The notes below the pieces were generated by a model, which had not been told where the DNA came from, ran no database searches, and saw only the letters and a list, made by a program, of their open reading frames with translations. Below are positions 19,656 to 30,510 of a stretch of 64,000 nt of DNA, piece after piece; position 1 is the first letter of the stretch; each line of letters begins with the position of its first letter. The stretch is from Arthrobacter sp. P2b (lineage in GTDB: Bacteria; Actinomycetota; Actinomycetes; Actinomycetales; Micrococcaceae). A program made the translations under genes and the position numbers. Location of the stretch: the NCBI RefSeq assembly GCF_900168295.1, contig NZ_FVZL01000002.1, positions 372,001-436,000 of the forward strand, written 5' to 3'.

Positions 19656-21305
19656 GTGACAGACAGTCAGAAATCCGACGAAACAGCAACAGACCTGACC
19701 GAAGCGGCGGCCAACGCCACGGACCTCGCAGGAACTGAAGCAGCCAGCACACCGGAAACGGAAGTACCCGCCGAGGTCTCCGCGGAAGACGGTACCCCCG
19801 CGGCGGAAGCCGTCGAAGCGCCGGCCGATGAGGCTCCGGCCGACGAGCTTCCGGCCGATGAAGCTCCGGCCCAGGAGGCCCCGGCCGAGGAAAGCCCCTC
19901 CGCCGAGGTTCCCGGAACCGCCGCCGCGCCCGCACCTGCACCGGCCCCCGGCCCCCGGCCGTCCGCCCCGTCCCCCGCAGCCTTCGCCTCCCGTCCCAAG
20001 CCGGCAGCAGCAGCCCCGGCCGTAGCCGCGGTCCAGGCACCGCCGGCCACATCGCTGGCAGAGGCCTCGAAGTGGGGACGCGTGGAAGGTGACGGGCACG
20101 TCTTCCTGACCATCGACGGCGGCGAGCACCCCGTGGGCCAGTACCCCGGCGTGAGCGACGACGAGGCCCTGGCGTACTTTGCGCGGAAATACGACGACGT
20201 GGTGGCCCAGATTGTGCTGCTTGAACAGCGCGTCAGCTCCAAGGCCCCCAGCACCGACATGCAGAAAACGGTGACGCACCTGCGGGAGCAGCTCGCCGAA
20301 CGCAATATGGTGGGTGACCTGCGCGCTGCCGAGGCGCGGCTGGACAGCCTTTCCACGCAGATCTCCGAACTCGAAAAGGCGGAGAAGGCCGAGCACGACG
20401 CCGTCCGGGCGTCCGAGCTTGCTGCCCGCGAAGCCATCGTGGCTGAAGCAGAGCAGATCTCCGGCCAGGACCCGGCACAGACACAGTGGAAGACATCCAG
20501 CGCGCGCATGAACGAGCTGTTTGAGAGCTGGAAGGCTGCGCAGAAGAGCGGCGTCCGCCTGGGCCGCAGCAACGAAGACGCCCTGTGGAAGCGGTTCCGC
20601 GCCGCCCGCACCGTTTTCGACCGCCACCGCAGGGCCTACTTCTCCCAGCTGGACAGCAACAACTCCTCGGCCAAGGCTGCGAAGGAAAAGCTGATTGCCG
20701 AAGCTGAGGCGTTGTCCACGTCCACCGACTGGGGATTCGCTGCCGGTGAGTACCGCCGCCTGATGGACCAGTGGAAGGCTTCCCCGCGGGCTAGCCGCAA
20801 AGACGACGACGCCCTGTGGGCCCGTTTCCGTGCCGCGCAGGATGTGTTCTTCACGAACCGGCAGGCCGCCAACGACGAGATCGACCAGGAGTACGCCGCC
20901 AACCTCACCGTCAAGGAAGCCCTCCTGACGGAAGCCAACGCAATCCTTCCGGTCAAGGACCTTGCAGCGGCCAAGAAGGCACTGCAGTCCGTCCGCGACC
21001 GTTGGGAAGAAGCCGGCAAGGTGCCGCGCGCCGATATGGGCCGCATCGAGGCCGGGCTCCGCAAGGTTGAGGACGCCGTGCGCCACGCCGAGGAAGAGCA
21101 GTGGCAGCGGTCCAACCCGGAGCGTAAGGCACGCACCAACAGCGCCCTGTCCCAGCTCGAGTCCGCCATCGCCGGCCTGCAGGATGACCTGGCCAAGGCG
21201 GAAAAGAGCGGTGACCAGCGCAAGATCAAGGCTGCGCAGGAAGCCCTCGAGGCCCGCCAGGCGTGGCTTGACCAGATCCAGCGTTCGGCCAGCGAGCTCT
21301 CCTGA
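19656..21305 (+). CDS. DUF349 domain protein
   Basis: The protein has 549 residues. The first about 130 are low-complexity Ala/Pro/Glu (repeats of PADEAPADE type). A short folded region follows (WGRVEGDGHVFLTI, about 142-155). The rest is long helices with repeated DUF349 units marked by W-K-x-x (LFESWKAAQKS, LMDQWKASPRAS, VRDRWEEAGKVP). No membrane segment is seen. DUF349 proteins are of unknown function. The GTG start lacks a clear Shine-Dalgarno. It follows the cyclophilin gene by 67 bases and ends at a strong terminator. Confidence 0.87.
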   Translation: MTDSQKSDETATDLTEAAANATDLAGTEAASTPETEVPAEVSAEDGTPAAEAVEAPADEAPADELPADEAPAQEAPAEESPSAEVPGTAAAPAPAPAPGPRPSAPSPAAFASRPKPAAAAPAVAAVQAPPATSLAEASKWGRVEGDGHVFLTIDGGEHPVGQYPGVSDDEALAYFARKYDDVVAQIVLLEQRVSSKAPSTDMQKTVTHLREQLAERNMVGDLRAAEARLDSLSTQISELEKAEKAEHDAVRASELAAREAIVAEAEQISGQDPAQTQWKTSSARMNELFESWKAAQKSGVRLGRSNEDALWKRFRAARTVFDRHRRAYFSQLDSNNSSAKAAKEKLIAEAEALSTSTDWGFAAGEYRRLMDQWKASPRASRKDDDALWARFRAAQDVFFTNRQAANDEIDQEYAANLTVKEALLTEANAILPVKDLAAAKKALQSVRDRWEEAGKVPRADMGRIEAGLRKVEDAVRHAEEEQWQRSNPERKARTNSALSQLESAIAGLQDDLAKAEKSGDQRKIKAAQEALEARQAWLDQIQRSASELS

Positions 21306-21328
21306 CCTTCCGGCTGTTCCTTTAGCGG

Positions 21329-21372
21329 ACAGGCCCGGTCCCGGTTTTCCACATAACCGGAACCGGGCCTGT
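21329..21372 (+). terminator. Terminator after the DUF349 gene
   Basis: An 18-bp stem (21329-21346 with 21355-21372, one mismatch) has an 8-base loop TTCCACAT, 24 bases past the stop. It is followed by GTTCCCGTT, a weak T-tract. Confidence 0.78.
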
Positions 21373-21405
21373 TCCCGTTAACGGGGTTCGCGGCAGGATG
21401 AACAG

Positions 21406-22146
21406 ATGGCGACACCATCGGTTCCTTCCACTGCCGCAGCAGGCATTGACCCGCCGCCGGGCGGTTCCACAGCGGCGCCCCGCTTTCCCGAGCTGTATGC
21501 GCCGGGCATGCCCTTTGCCTTACCGGAACTGCAGTCGCTTGCGTCGGACGGACTGCTTGCCCGCTTCCATCAGCATGGCTACACCCTGCCGGAAGTGCCG
21601 GCCTCCCCGCAGCTGCGGGCAAGGGCTGCCGCGTCCGCCGTTCCTGCATCAGTGAGGCAACGGGTGGTGGCGGGCCGCATGACCGCGGCCTGGATCTACG
21701 GCTGCGCAGCCGAGCCGGACCGTCTTGCACTGCTGGTGGATGCCAAGCGGCGGGTCTCGAGCCTGCGCAATACCAGGGGCTGCACCCTTCACGAGGTCAG
21801 GCTGGGGCCGTTCGACGTCGTCAGCCTGGGCGGCCTGATGGTGTCCAGTCCGTTGCGGACGGCGCTGGACGTCGCGCTGCACGTCGATGCCGAGCGCGCC
21901 GTGCCCACGCTTGAGCGTTTACTGGCGCGTCCGCAGAAGGACGTGCGGCTGCGGCTGCTGGTCCTCGCAATCGAGGCGTCGCCGCGGGTGCCGCACAAAA
22001 GGGCGGCACTGGAGAAGCTGGCCCGGCTAGCTCCGGCGCTTGTTTCCAGTGGTGCGGTAGACGTCAAAGACCCCGTCGATCCGGCGGACGGCGCTGAGGA
22101 CGTGGCTCAGGTACTTGGGGTCGCCCATCTCGAAGGCGAATTTTGA
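21406..22146 (+). CDS. AbiEi-family antitoxin-like protein without a visible toxin
   Basis: The 246-residue protein has AGGA seven bases before its ATG. The region about 85-165 matches the AbiEi-type pattern ([41 protein letters not shown]). Database homologues in Arthrobacter are usually called type IV antitoxin, but no AbiEii nucleotidyltransferase is next to it, so the label is by fold only. Its last 40 codons lie antisense to the end of rel, a 120-base convergent overlap. This tail is low in conserved features and may be a recent extension after stop loss. Confidence 0.72.
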   Translation: MATPSVPSTAAAGIDPPPGGSTAAPRFPELYAPGMPFALPELQSLASDGLLARFHQHGYTLPEVPASPQLRARAAASAVPASVRQRVVAGRMTAAWIYGCAAEPDRLALLVDAKRRVSSLRNTRGCTLHEVRLGPFDVVSLGGLMVSSPLRTALDVALHVDAERAVPTLERLLARPQKDVRLRLLVLAIEASPRVPHKRAALEKLARLAPALVSSGAVDVKDPVDPADGAEDVAQVLGVAHLEGEF

Positions 22147-24417
22147 GATGGCCACACGGTCGGTGGATGTGTGGACGCTGGCGGCAAGGATGTTCACATG
22201 GTTTTCCGAAAGCACCCGGGTCACGTCGGACAGCAGGGACTTGCGGTCCAGGGCTTCCACCTGGATCTCAACGAGGAACACGCTTGACTGGGTGGGTGCC
22301 CAGTCCACGTCAACAATCCGGTCCGGCTGGTCCTTCAGGTCCGAAATGTTGGTGCAGTCCGTCCGGTGCACGGATACGCCCGAACCGCGGGTCACGAAGC
22401 CCAGGATGGGGTCGGGCGGTACCGGGGTGCAGCAGCGCGCCAGTTTGACCCAGACGTCGCCGACGCCGCGGACCACCACACCGGAATCCGAGAACCGCGC
22501 CTTGGTGACCTGGGTGGGGATGCTGACTTCGGAGATGTCGTCGTCGGCGCTCTCGTTGCCGCCGAGGCTTTCAACGAGCTTCTCCATCACCGACTGGGCG
22601 GAGGTGTGGCCGTCACCCACGCCGGCATAGAGGCCGGAGATGTCCACGTACTTGAATTCTTCGGCAACCGCTGCCAGGGCCTCGTGCGTCATCAGGCGCT
22701 GCAGCGGAAGGTTCTGCTTCCGCATGGCCCGGGTCAGGAGTTCCTTGCCGCGGTCGATCGCCTCTTCGCGGCGTTCCTTGCTGAACCACTGCCGGATCTT
22801 GTTCCGGGCACGTGCGCTCTTGACGAAGTGCTGCCAGTCCTGGCTGGGCCCGGCGCCTTCGGCCTTGGACGTGAAAATTTCCACCCAGTCGCCGTGGTTC
22901 AGTTCGCTGTTGAGCGGAACCAGCTTCCCGTTGACGCGGGCGCCGATGGTGCGGTGTCCAACTTCCGTATGGACCGCATAGGCGAAATCGACAGGGGTGG
23001 AGCCGGCCGGAAGTGCCATGACCTCACCCTTGGGAGTGAAGACGAACACCTCGCGGGCGTTGATCTCGAAGCGCAGGGAGTCCAGGAACTCGCCCGGATC
23101 CGAGGTCTCCTGCTGCCAGTCCACCAGGGAGCGGAGCCAGCCCATGTCGCCGTCACGGGGGCTGCCGGGGCCCACGGCGGTGCGGTTGGGCTGGTCCTTG
23201 TACTTCCAGTGTGCTGCCACACCGTACTCCGCCCGGCGGTGCATTTCGTGGGTCCGGATCTGGATTTCCACGGGCTTGCCGCCGGGGCCGATCACCGTGG
23301 TGTGCAGCGACTGGTACATGTTGAACTTGGGCATCGCAATATAGTCCTTGAACCTGCCGGGCAGCGGGTTCCAGCGCGAATGCATCGTGCCCAGGGCTGC
23401 ATAGCAGTCCCGGACGGAGTCCACCAGGACGCGGACGCCCATGAGGTCGTTGATGTCGTCGAAGTCCTTGTCGCGGACGATCATCTTTTGGTAGATCGAG
23501 TAGTAGTGCTTGGGCCGTCCCGTGATGGTGGCCTTGATCCGGGCGGTGCGCAGGTCCTCGGTGATCTGGTCGCGGATGACGCTCAGGCTTTTCTCGCGCT
23601 CGGGCGTCCTGTCCCCCACCATCCGCACGATCTCTTCGTATACCTTGGGGTACAGTGCGGCGAAGGAGAGGTCCTCCAGCTCCCACTTGATGGTGTTCAT
23701 GCCCAGGCGGTGCGCCAGCGGAGCGAAGATCTCCAGGGTTTCCCGGGCCTTGCGTGCCGACGATTCGGCGGAGACGAAGCGCCAGGTGCGGGCGTTGTGC
23801 AGCCGGTCGGCCAGTTTGATCATCAGGACGCGGATGTCCTTGGCCATCGCAACAACCATCTTGCGGACCGTTTCGGACTGGGCTGCCTCGCCGAAGCTGA
23901 CCTTGTCCAGCTTGGTGACGCCGTCAACCAGCATGGCTACTTCGGGGCCGAAGTCCCGCTTCAGGTCAGCGAGGGTGTAGGGGGTGTCCTCTACGGTGTC
24001 GTGCAGGAGGGCAGCTGCCAGGGTGGTTCCGCTGAGCCCCAGCTCGGCGAGGATGGTGGCCACTGCCACGGGGTGGGTGATGTACGGATCGCCGCTTTTC
24101 CGTTTCTGGCCCCGGTGGCTCTGCTCCGCGACGTCGAACGCGCGCTGGATGAGGTCGAAGTCCTCTTTGGGGTTGTTGGCCCGTACGGTCCTCAGCAGCG
24201 GCTCGAGGATGGGCGAATAGGTGGCGGTGCCGCGCCCGGTCAGGCGGGCCAGCCTGGAGCGGGTGCGCTCCCTGCGTCCGGGGAATGTGGGGCGGGACCC
24301 CGAGTTGTCAACGGGCACCAATGAGCCTGGGCGCGCTGATGCCGCAACCCCGGTTTGTACACCGGCAGGATTCTTGTCTCCCTGTGCCGTTGGCGCCGAC
24401 GCCGAACGTTCTTCCAA
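22027..24417 (-). CDS. rel: Bifunctional (p)ppGpp synthetase/hydrolase
   Basis: The protein makes and degrades (p)ppGpp. I prefer the TTG at 24417 (796 residues) because GAGGGG lies seven bases upstream; the frame is open to a GTG at 24435 without a site. Domains in order are the HD hydrolase ([14 protein letters not shown]), the synthetase with [16 protein letters not shown] (RxKD, typical of bifunctional enzymes), TGS ([19 protein letters not shown]), and a C-terminal ACT domain. It is convergent with the AbiEi-like gene and sits downstream of secDF. Confidence 0.95.
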   Translation of the reverse strand: MEERSASAPTAQGDKNPAGVQTGVAASARPGSLVPVDNSGSRPTFPGRRERTRSRLARLTGRGTATYSPILEPLLRTVRANNPKEDFDLIQRAFDVAEQSHRGQKRKSGDPYITHPVAVATILAELGLSGTTLAAALLHDTVEDTPYTLADLKRDFGPEVAMLVDGVTKLDKVSFGEAAQSETVRKMVVAMAKDIRVLMIKLADRLHNARTWRFVSAESSARKARETLEIFAPLAHRLGMNTIKWELEDLSFAALYPKVYEEIVRMVGDRTPEREKSLSVIRDQITEDLRTARIKATITGRPKHYYSIYQKMIVRDKDFDDINDLMGVRVLVDSVRDCYAALGTMHSRWNPLPGRFKDYIAMPKFNMYQSLHTTVIGPGGKPVEIQIRTHEMHRRAEYGVAAHWKYKDQPNRTAVGPGSPRDGDMGWLRSLVDWQQETSDPGEFLDSLRFEINAREVFVFTPKGEVMALPAGSTPVDFAYAVHTEVGHRTIGARVNGKLVPLNSELNHGDWVEIFTSKAEGAGPSQDWQHFVKSARARNKIRQWFSKERREEAIDRGKELLTRAMRKQNLPLQRLMTHEALAAVAEEFKYVDISGLYAGVGDGHTSAQSVMEKLVESLGGNESADDDISEVSIPTQVTKARFSDSGVVVRGVGDVWVKLARCCTPVPPDPILGFVTRGSGVSVHRTDCTNISDLKDQPDRIVDVDWAPTQSSVFLVEIQVEALDRKSLLSDVTRVLSENHVNILAASVHTSTDRVAISKFAFEMGDPKYLSHVLSAVRRIDGVFDVYRTTGNKRRS

Positions 24418-24510
24418 TGAAGCACCCCTCACCACCGTCTTAATTACCTCAGTCTATTCCCCGCGGCGGCGACTTTTATAACCGGCCCCTAAATGTCCGC
24501 CGAAGGAACA

Positions 24511-24547
24511 GGCAAGGGCCGGACACCTGTGGTGTCCGGCCCTTGCC
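24511..24547 (-). terminator. secDF operon terminator
   Basis: Perfect 17-bp arms (24511-24527 and 24531-24547) surround a three-base TGT loop; the left arm begins GGCAAGGGCC. It lies between the secF stop and the rel start, so rel has its own promoter in 24418-24510. Confidence 0.85.
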
Positions 24548-24601
24548 GGCTTTCACGCAATCAGCCTGGGGTGTTGCGCCCGTTCGTGGGATTGCGCCTG
24601 C

Positions 24602-25618
24602 TCAGGCCTGGGCAGGTTCAGCCGAAGCGGGCCGCTCCGTGGTGCTGGCCCGGCGGTGCTCCACGCGCTTGGCCTGCCTGACGAGGTCCGGTTCGTTCTG
24701 CCGCAGCCAGGCGTACATCGGGGCAGCGACGAAGATCGTGGCGGCCGTGCCGATGAGGATGCCGACAAACAGCGCCAGCGAAAGGTCGCGGAGAGTACCC
24801 GCACCCAGCAGGCCTGCACCGATGAACAAAATGGCACCCACCGGGAGGATGGCCACCATCATGGTGTTGATCGAGCGGACCAGGGTCTGGTTCACGGCGA
24901 GGTTGACTTCCTCCGCGAACGTGCGGCGCGTTGAGGCGTCCAGTTCTGCCGTATTTTCGCGGATCTTATCGAACACCACCACGGTGTCGTAGAGCGAGTA
25001 GCTCAGGACGGTGAGGAAGCCGATGATGGCCGACGGCGTCACTTCGAAGTCACTGAGGGCATAGACGCCGGCCGTGATGAACATGGTCACCACCATGCCC
25101 GCGATCGCCGAAAGCGACATCTTCCAGGTCCGGAAGTAGAGTGCCATCAGTACGGCGGCCAGCAGCACGAAGATCACCAGGCCGATCAGTGCCTGCTTGG
25201 TGACGTCGGCGCCCCAGGTGGGTCCCACGAAGGTCGAGGTCACCTCGTTGTCGGTGACGCCGTACGCCGTGGTCAGGCCCTCCTTGATCCGGAGTGTCTC
25301 ATCATCGGTGAGCTTATCCGTCTGGATCCGCATGGTGGTTCCGGCCACGTTGGCCACGCGGGGAACGCTGCCCTCCACCACGTCCGTGACGGCTTTCTCG
25401 CCCAGGGCTGCGTCCGTGGTCTTCACGTTGGAGACCGTGAACTCGGATCCGCCCCGGAATTCAATGCCGAGGTTGAAGCCGCCCTTGGCCACCGGGATGA
25501 TGATGGACAGGGCCACCGCGACGGTGGCGATGATGAACCAGATTTTCTTGGAACCCACAAAGTTGTAGGAACGCTTTCCGGTGTAGAGCTCGTTACCGAA
25601 GTTGGCGAAGCCGGACAT
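24602..25618 (-). CDS. secF: Protein translocase subunit SecF
   Basis: SecF works with SecD to drive late steps of Sec export using the proton gradient. In 338 residues it has six membrane segments, the periplasmic P4 loop after TM1 with GIEFRGGSEFTV, and the conserved Asp/Arg region YDTVVVFDKIREN in TM4-5. The ATG shares one base with the secD stop (TAATG). The cytoplasmic C-terminus is basic. It is the last gene of yajC-secD-secF before a terminator. Confidence 0.96.
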   Translation of the reverse strand: MSGFANFGNELYTGKRSYNFVGSKKIWFIIATVAVALSIIIPVAKGGFNLGIEFRGGSEFTVSNVKTTDAALGEKAVTDVVEGSVPRVANVAGTTMRIQTDKLTDDETLRIKEGLTTAYGVTDNEVTSTFVGPTWGADVTKQALIGLVIFVLLAAVLMALYFRTWKMSLSAIAGMVVTMFITAGVYALSDFEVTPSAIIGFLTVLSYSLYDTVVVFDKIRENTAELDASTRRTFAEEVNLAVNQTLVRSINTMMVAILPVGAILFIGAGLLGAGTLRDLSLALFVGILIGTAATIFVAAPMYAWLRQNEPDLVRQAKRVEHRRASTTERPASAEPAQA

Positions 25619-27375
25619 TACTTGTTCTCCTTCGCTGCGGTCTTCGAGGAGCCGGCAAGCTGCTCCTGCTTCTCCGCCAGGCGGCGTTCCGCGATGGTCA
25701 TCCTGCGTTCAGCTTCCGCCGCCGCGCCGGCGTTCTTGGCCCGGACCACGGACGGCTTGTCCTCGGGGGTGCGCAGGCGTCCGGCACCGCGGTACAGCGG
25801 CACGGCTCCGAGGCGCTTGGGGTCAAGGCCGGACAGCGGGTGGCCCTCGCCGAAGAACCTGGTGCGGGCCAGCAGCTGCAGCGTGGGGTGCGTAAACATG
25901 AACACCACGATGAGGTCGGCGATGGCGGTCAGGCCCAGGGTGAAGGCGAACCCGCGGACGTTGCCCACTGCTACGAAGTACAGGACGAGCGCGGCCAGCA
26001 GGTTGACTGCCTTGGAGGCAAGGACGGTGCGTTTGGCCCGCTTCCAGCCGTTCTCGACGGCGGACACCAGGCCGCGGCCTTCGCGCAGCTCATCGCGGAT
26101 GCGTTCGAAGTAGACGATGAAGGAGTCCGCTGTCTGGCCGATGGCAACGATGATGCCGGCGACGCCGGCCAGGGACAGGCGGTAGTTTTCCGTCCAGCCG
26201 AGGATGGCGATGGCCAGGTAGGTGAGGACACCGGCCACCACCAGGGAGGCGATGGTGACGAAGCCCAGCGCCCGGTATTGGAAGAGCGAGTAGACCACCA
26301 CCAGCAGGAGCCCGATCAGGCCGGCCAGAAGGCCCATGCGCAGCTGTTCGCCACCCAGGGTGGCGGAAATCTGCTGCTCGCTCTGGATTTCGAAGCTGAT
26401 CGGAAGGGCGCCGAACCGGAGCTGGTCAGAGAGTGCTTTGGCGGTCTGCTCCGTAAAACCGCCCGTGATCTGAGGACGGCCGTCGGTGATGACAGCCAGC
26501 GAACGGGGTGCGGAGATGACCTGGTCGTCCAGGACAATGGCGAACTGGGCCTTGGGGTCGGTGCCCGATTCCCCGCCGGCGGCCACGTAGAACTGGTTCA
26601 GCCGCTCGGTGACTTCCTTGAACTTGGCCGTTCCCTCGTCGTCGAACTGGATGTTGACTGCCCAGTCGTTGGTGACGGCTCCCTGTGCGCCCTGCTGCAG
26701 CTGGAAGGACGAGGTGACGATGTTGCTGCCCTTGACCTCAACCGGACCCAGGATGTACTTGATGGCAGGCGTGGTGTCAGTGGCGGGTTCGCAAGTGACC
26801 AGCGGCTTGGCCGGGTCGGAGCGTTCCTGCTCGTCCTGCGACGGATTGTCGCAGTCCAGGGTCTCGAACTGGCGGTAGATCTCGGGCGTGATCCAGTTGA
26901 TGTCGCTGCTGTTGGCGGGCTCGGCCGTTGGCTTGGGCAGCTGGTCTTCGGGCGCCCGGGACTCCTCGGGGACCGGCGCACCGGCTCCGTTGAGGAGCAC
27001 GGGGCGGAAGTTCATGTCAGCGGACGCCTGGATCAGGTCGCGGGTCTGGCTGGAGGGGGTTCCGGGAAGGCTGACCACCACGTTGCGCCCGGACTGGGTG
27101 CTGATCTCGGCTTCGGCGACGCCTGAGCCGTCAACCCTTTGGCGGATGATGGCCACCGCCTGGTTGAGCTGCTCTTCGTTGATGTCCGAACCGCCCTCGA
27201 CCTTCGGCGCCAGGATCATCTGGGTTCCACCTTCGAGGTCCAGAGCCAGCTTGGGCGCCCAGCTTGCCTGCCCGGCCAGGGCGCCGCCGGCCAGGACGGC
27301 GGTCAGCGCGGCGATGAGTACACCGAGCCAGACCAGGACCCTGAGGCCTGGTTTCTTGGGGCCAGTTCGTGCCAT
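25618..27375 (-). CDS. secD: Protein translocase subunit SecD
   Basis: The protein has 585 residues. TM1 (about 10-32) is followed by the large P1 periplasmic domain with LDLEGGTQMIL and VDGSGVAEAEI. It continues with five C-terminal membrane segments carrying the conserved GQTADSFIVYFERIRDE. An acidic/Pro-rich insert (about 120-190) enlarges P1 compared with E. coli, as in other actinobacteria. The cytoplasmic tail is Glu/Lys-rich (about 530-585). It is translationally coupled to secF by one base. Confidence 0.96.
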   Translation of the reverse strand: MARTGPKKPGLRVLVWLGVLIAALTAVLAGGALAGQASWAPKLALDLEGGTQMILAPKVEGGSDINEEQLNQAVAIIRQRVDGSGVAEAEISTQSGRNVVVSLPGTPSSQTRDLIQASADMNFRPVLLNGAGAPVPEESRAPEDQLPKPTAEPANSSDINWITPEIYRQFETLDCDNPSQDEQERSDPAKPLVTCEPATDTTPAIKYILGPVEVKGSNIVTSSFQLQQGAQGAVTNDWAVNIQFDDEGTAKFKEVTERLNQFYVAAGGESGTDPKAQFAIVLDDQVISAPRSLAVITDGRPQITGGFTEQTAKALSDQLRFGALPISFEIQSEQQISATLGGEQLRMGLLAGLIGLLLVVVYSLFQYRALGFVTIASLVVAGVLTYLAIAILGWTENYRLSLAGVAGIIVAIGQTADSFIVYFERIRDELREGRGLVSAVENGWKRAKRTVLASKAVNLLAALVLYFVAVGNVRGFAFTLGLTAIADLIVVFMFTHPTLQLLARTRFFGEGHPLSGLDPKRLGAVPLYRGAGRLRTPEDKPSVVRAKNAGAAAEAERRMTIAERRLAEKQEQLAGSSKTAAKENK

Positions 27376-27472
27376 TGTCGATCTTTCTCTTATTCACGGA
27401 GGAACCGCCGGTGCCTGCTGTTGCGTGCACCGGCGGTGATCCGCTGCGGTAGAGGTGAAAAGCGGTGCGGGA

Positions 27473-27883
27473 CTAGATGTCCTTTTTGCCCTCGTCGTTG
27501 AGGCGCTTCAGGGTTTCGTCCGGCGTCTCCGCCGGCACAGCGGTGCTTCCGCTGTCCTGGACGGTGAGGGAAGAGGCATCGTCGGGCACGGCGGGCGATT
27601 CGGCTTCCGGCACCGGTACTGCGGCCGGCTCCACGATCTTGGTGACGGCCTGACGGTGCACGGTGGCCAGGTTGCCGGGGGAAAGCTCAAGGGTGACCTT
27701 GTTCTCGGCCTCGTCAATGCTCACGATCCGGCCAAAGAGGCCGAAGCTGGTCATAACGTCGACGCCCGGGGCGAACTTCGACTGGAGCTCCGCCTGCTGC
27801 TGCTGCGTCTTCTTGTTGCGGCGGAACATCATGAAGATGAACACGCCGAGCATGACGAACAGGAGAATTGACATTAGATCCAA
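27473..27883 (-). CDS. yajC: Preprotein translocase subunit YajC
   Basis: YajC associates with SecDF. I choose the TTG at 27883 (MDLMSILLFVML by fMet rule), giving 136 residues; the ATG three codons later at 27874 is the alternative. One N-terminal membrane segment is followed by FRRNKKTQQQQ and the YajC core GVDVMTSFGLFGRIVSID. The last about 45 residues are a low-complexity acidic/Ala/Pro tail. It sits between ruvB and secD in the usual actinobacterial order. Confidence 0.92.
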   Translation of the reverse strand: MDLMSILLFVMLGVFIFMMFRRNKKTQQQQAELQSKFAPGVDVMTSFGLFGRIVSIDEAENKVTLELSPGNLATVHRQAVTKIVEPAAVPVPEAESPAVPDDASSLTVQDSGSTAVPAETPDETLKRLNDEGKKDI

Positions 27884-28085
27884 GGGGAATTCCGTCCTTT
27901 TATTTTTAGCTAGCTGAATTTCCAGCAACATCGGCTTCGCTCCGGCCGGGGCAGGACCCTCAGGCAGGCAGAGGCCTGACCGGTTCCTTCCCCAGCGACG
28001 CAGGGGGCCGGTGCCACCCACGAAACAGAGACCCGAACGTGCCGGGCGTCATACCAGTCTAAAGGGAAAAGCTGAAGGGAGCCTG

Positions 28086-29174
28086 CTATTGGCTTTCCGG
28101 AGCCCAATCCCCTGCCGCTTCGTCGCTGCCCGTCCCGGGGTCGAACAGGTCCAGCTGCTCCTGTGCAAAGACACCGGACGGGATGGCATAGCCGAGGTGC
28201 GTCCAGGCCGGGGCCATGGCGATCCGGCCCCGCGGGGTGCGGCCAAGAAGCCCTTCACGGACCAGGAAGGGCTCGGCCACCGTTTCCACGGTTTCGGTTT
28301 CTTCGCCGACGGCGATGGCCAGGGTGGAAAGCCCCACCGGTCCCCCGCCGAATTTCGTGATGAGCGCCTCAAGCACCGAACGGTCCAGGCGGTCCAGCCC
28401 CTTCTTGTCCACCTCGTACATGTCCAGGGCAGCGGAGGCTGCCCGCGCGTCGATTTGTTCGATGCCATGGACCAGCGCCCAGTCCCGGACGCGGCGCAGC
28501 AGCCTGTTGGCGATACGGGGCGTTCCGCGTGAACGGCCGGCGATTTCGGTGAAGCCGGCGGAGTTCACCTTCAGGTCCAGCAGCCCGGCCGAGCGGCGCA
28601 GGACGAGCTCCAGTTCGGACACGGAGTAGAACTCCAGGTGTCCGGTGAAGCCGAACCTGTCGCGCAGCGGCCCGGGAAGCAGCCCGGCACGGGTTGTTGC
28701 ACCCACCAGCGTGAACGGGGGCAGTTCCAGCGGGATGGCCGTGGCGCCGGCGCCCTTGCCCACCACGATGTCCACCCGGAAGTCCTCCATGGCCATGTAG
28801 AGCATCTCTTCGGCCGGGCGGGACATACGGTGGATTTCGTCGAGGAACAGGACCTCGCCTTCGGACAGCGAGGAGAGGATGGCCGCGAGGTCGCCGGCGT
28901 GCTGGATGGCGGGACCGCTGCTGATGCGCAGGGGGGCGTTCATCTCGGACGCGACAATCATGGCAAGGGTGGTCTTGCCCAGGCCGGGCGGCCCGGAGAA
29001 CAGCACATGGTCTGCGCTGCGGCCCCGCATGCGTGATGCCTGCAGAACCAGCGAGAGCTGTTTCCGCACCCGGTGCTGGCCCACGAAGTCGTGCAGATTC
29101 TTGGGCCGGAGGGCGGCTTCGATGGCACGTTCCTCCGGCTCCTCCCCCGCCGCCACCAGCGACGGTTCAGCCAC
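28086..29174 (-). CDS. ruvB: Holliday junction branch-migration helicase RuvB
   Basis: RuvB is the hexameric AAA+ motor of RuvABC. The 362-residue protein has Walker [12 protein letters not shown], Walker [12 protein letters not shown], sensor 1 GATTRAGLL, the Arg finger region PLRDRFG, and a C-terminal winged helix (LGRTPRGR). The GTG start overlaps the end of ruvA by eight bases. It acts with RuvA and RuvC encoded just upstream. Confidence 0.97.
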   Translation of the reverse strand: MAEPSLVAAGEEPEERAIEAALRPKNLHDFVGQHRVRKQLSLVLQASRMRGRSADHVLFSGPPGLGKTTLAMIVASEMNAPLRISSGPAIQHAGDLAAILSSLSEGEVLFLDEIHRMSRPAEEMLYMAMEDFRVDIVVGKGAGATAIPLELPPFTLVGATTRAGLLPGPLRDRFGFTGHLEFYSVSELELVLRRSAGLLDLKVNSAGFTEIAGRSRGTPRIANRLLRRVRDWALVHGIEQIDARAASAALDMYEVDKKGLDRLDRSVLEALITKFGGGPVGLSTLAIAVGEETETVETVAEPFLVREGLLGRTPRGRIAMAPAWTHLGYAIPSGVFAQEQLDLFDPGTGSDEAAGDWAPESQ

Positions 29175-29811
29175 GGCTGCCTACACGGTTGCCGGCGCGC
29201 GCCCCGTCCTGGCCGAGCCAGCGCAGGGTGGTCCGCAGAATCTCCGGGACGTTGCCGCGGAAGGAGACCTCGGGATCGTCCGCCAATGCTTTGTCGATGC
29301 TGGTTGACGCGTCCTTTTCAGACCAGCCGAGGCTGGTCATGGCTGCAACCACCTGCGGCTTCCAGGCGGCTTCGGCGGCGGTGGGCGCCGCTGCTGAACC
29401 GGCGGTGCCGTGCGGGACGAGCTTTCCGGCCAGTTCCAGCACGATCCGGCCTGCCACCTTGGGACCGATGCCGGGAACTTTGGTGAAGGTCTTGCTGTCG
29501 CCGGTGTGGGCTGCAACCCGGATGGCCTCGGGATCATGGACTGCCAGGACAGCCAATGCCAGCCTGGGACCCACTCCGCTGACGCTGAGCAGCACGTCGA
29601 ACACTTCGCGTTCATCGTCGGAGGCGAAACCAAAAAGGGTGAGGGAATCCTCCCGGACGATGAGGGAGGTGAACAGCTTTCCTTCCTCACCGGTGCGCAG
29701 GCCGCTGAGGGTCTGCGGGGTGGCGTAGACGCTCATCCCGGCACCGTTGAGGTCAATCACGGCCGTGGACAGGCCTACGTGCGCTACGGTTCCGCGGAGG
29801 AAACTGATCAA
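29167..29811 (-). CDS. ruvA: Holliday junction DNA-binding protein RuvA
   Basis: RuvA forms the tetramer that holds the junction flat. The 214-residue protein has a TTG start and the N-terminal OB fold ([13 protein letters not shown]). Two helix-hairpin-helix motifs ([12 protein letters not shown] and [15 protein letters not shown]) follow, and the C-terminal domain III contacts RuvB ([12 protein letters not shown]). It lies 88 bases after ruvC and overlaps ruvB. Confidence 0.95.
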   Translation of the reverse strand: MISFLRGTVAHVGLSTAVIDLNGAGMSVYATPQTLSGLRTGEEGKLFTSLIVREDSLTLFGFASDDEREVFDVLLSVSGVGPRLALAVLAVHDPEAIRVAAHTGDSKTFTKVPGIGPKVAGRIVLELAGKLVPHGTAGSAAAPTAAEAAWKPQVVAAMTSLGWSEKDASTSIDKALADDPEVSFRGNVPEILRTTLRWLGQDGARAGNRVGSRG

Positions 29812-29899
29812 AGCCGGGCTCCTGGTGTCTGCCGGGCTTCTGGTAACGAGCCGGCTATCCGAACATATTTACGAATACCCTAGCAAGGGGCAGGGACAT

Positions 29900-30478
29900 T
29901 CAGCGTGCGCGCCGCGCCTTGGCTTCAGCCTCTGCCCATGCCCGCTGCGCCGGAGTGAGCGATGAACTCCCGGGGCCCGTGGTGGCCACGGATGCGCCAC
30001 TGCCAGCACGCCAGGCGTGGGTGATGGCAAGGGCGAGGGCGTCCGCGGCGTCGGCGGGGCGTGGCGGGGCGTCCAGGCGGAGGATCTTGGTGACCAGCTT
30101 GGTGACCGCGTCCTTGTTGGACGAACCGCTGCCCGTCACTGCCGCCTTGACCTCGGACGGTGTGTGCAGGGCCACGGGAATCCCGCGGCGGGCGGCGGCG
30201 GCGATCACCACCCCGGACGCCTGGGCCACGCCCATTACGGTGCTGACATTGAGTTGGGAAAAGACGCGTTCGACGGCGAGCACCTGCGGCTCGTAGCGGT
30301 CCAGCCACTCATCGATGGCCAGGGCGATCACGAGGAGGCGCTGGTCAAGAGTCTCTTCCGGGGAGGTTCCCACCACACCGACCGCAACCATGGTGGCCCG
30401 CCTGTTGCGTTCGACATCCACCACACCGATTCCGCAGCGGGTGAGGCCGGGGTCCACGCCCAGTACGCGCAGCGTCAC
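29900..30478 (-). CDS. ruvC: Crossover junction endodeoxyribonuclease RuvC
   Basis: RuvC resolves Holliday junctions. The 192-residue protein carries the RNase H-like acidic set: Asp in [12 protein letters not shown], Glu in LAVERVF, and the Asp pair in [14 protein letters not shown]. The GTG start follows yebC by 32 bases. The C-terminal 25 residues are basic and rich in Ala. Confidence 0.96.
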   Translation of the reverse strand: MTLRVLGVDPGLTRCGIGVVDVERNRRATMVAVGVVGTSPEETLDQRLLVIALAIDEWLDRYEPQVLAVERVFSQLNVSTVMGVAQASGVVIAAAARRGIPVALHTPSEVKAAVTGSGSSNKDAVTKLVTKILRLDAPPRPADAADALALAITHAWRAGSGASVATTGPGSSSLTPAQRAWAEAEAKARRAR

Positions 30479-30510
30479 GGGCGCAGGACTTCAGCAGGCA
30501 AGGCCAAACG

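Noticed and set aside
22366..24324. 652-codon plus-strand frame opposite rel
   Set aside because: A frame created by GC-rich third positions; no recognisable domain, no ribosome-binding site, and rel is complete on the minus strand.
25840..27126. 428-codon plus-strand frame opposite secD
   Set aside because: Low-complexity antisense product with repeated Gly, Asp and Gln and no start signal; secD explains the region.
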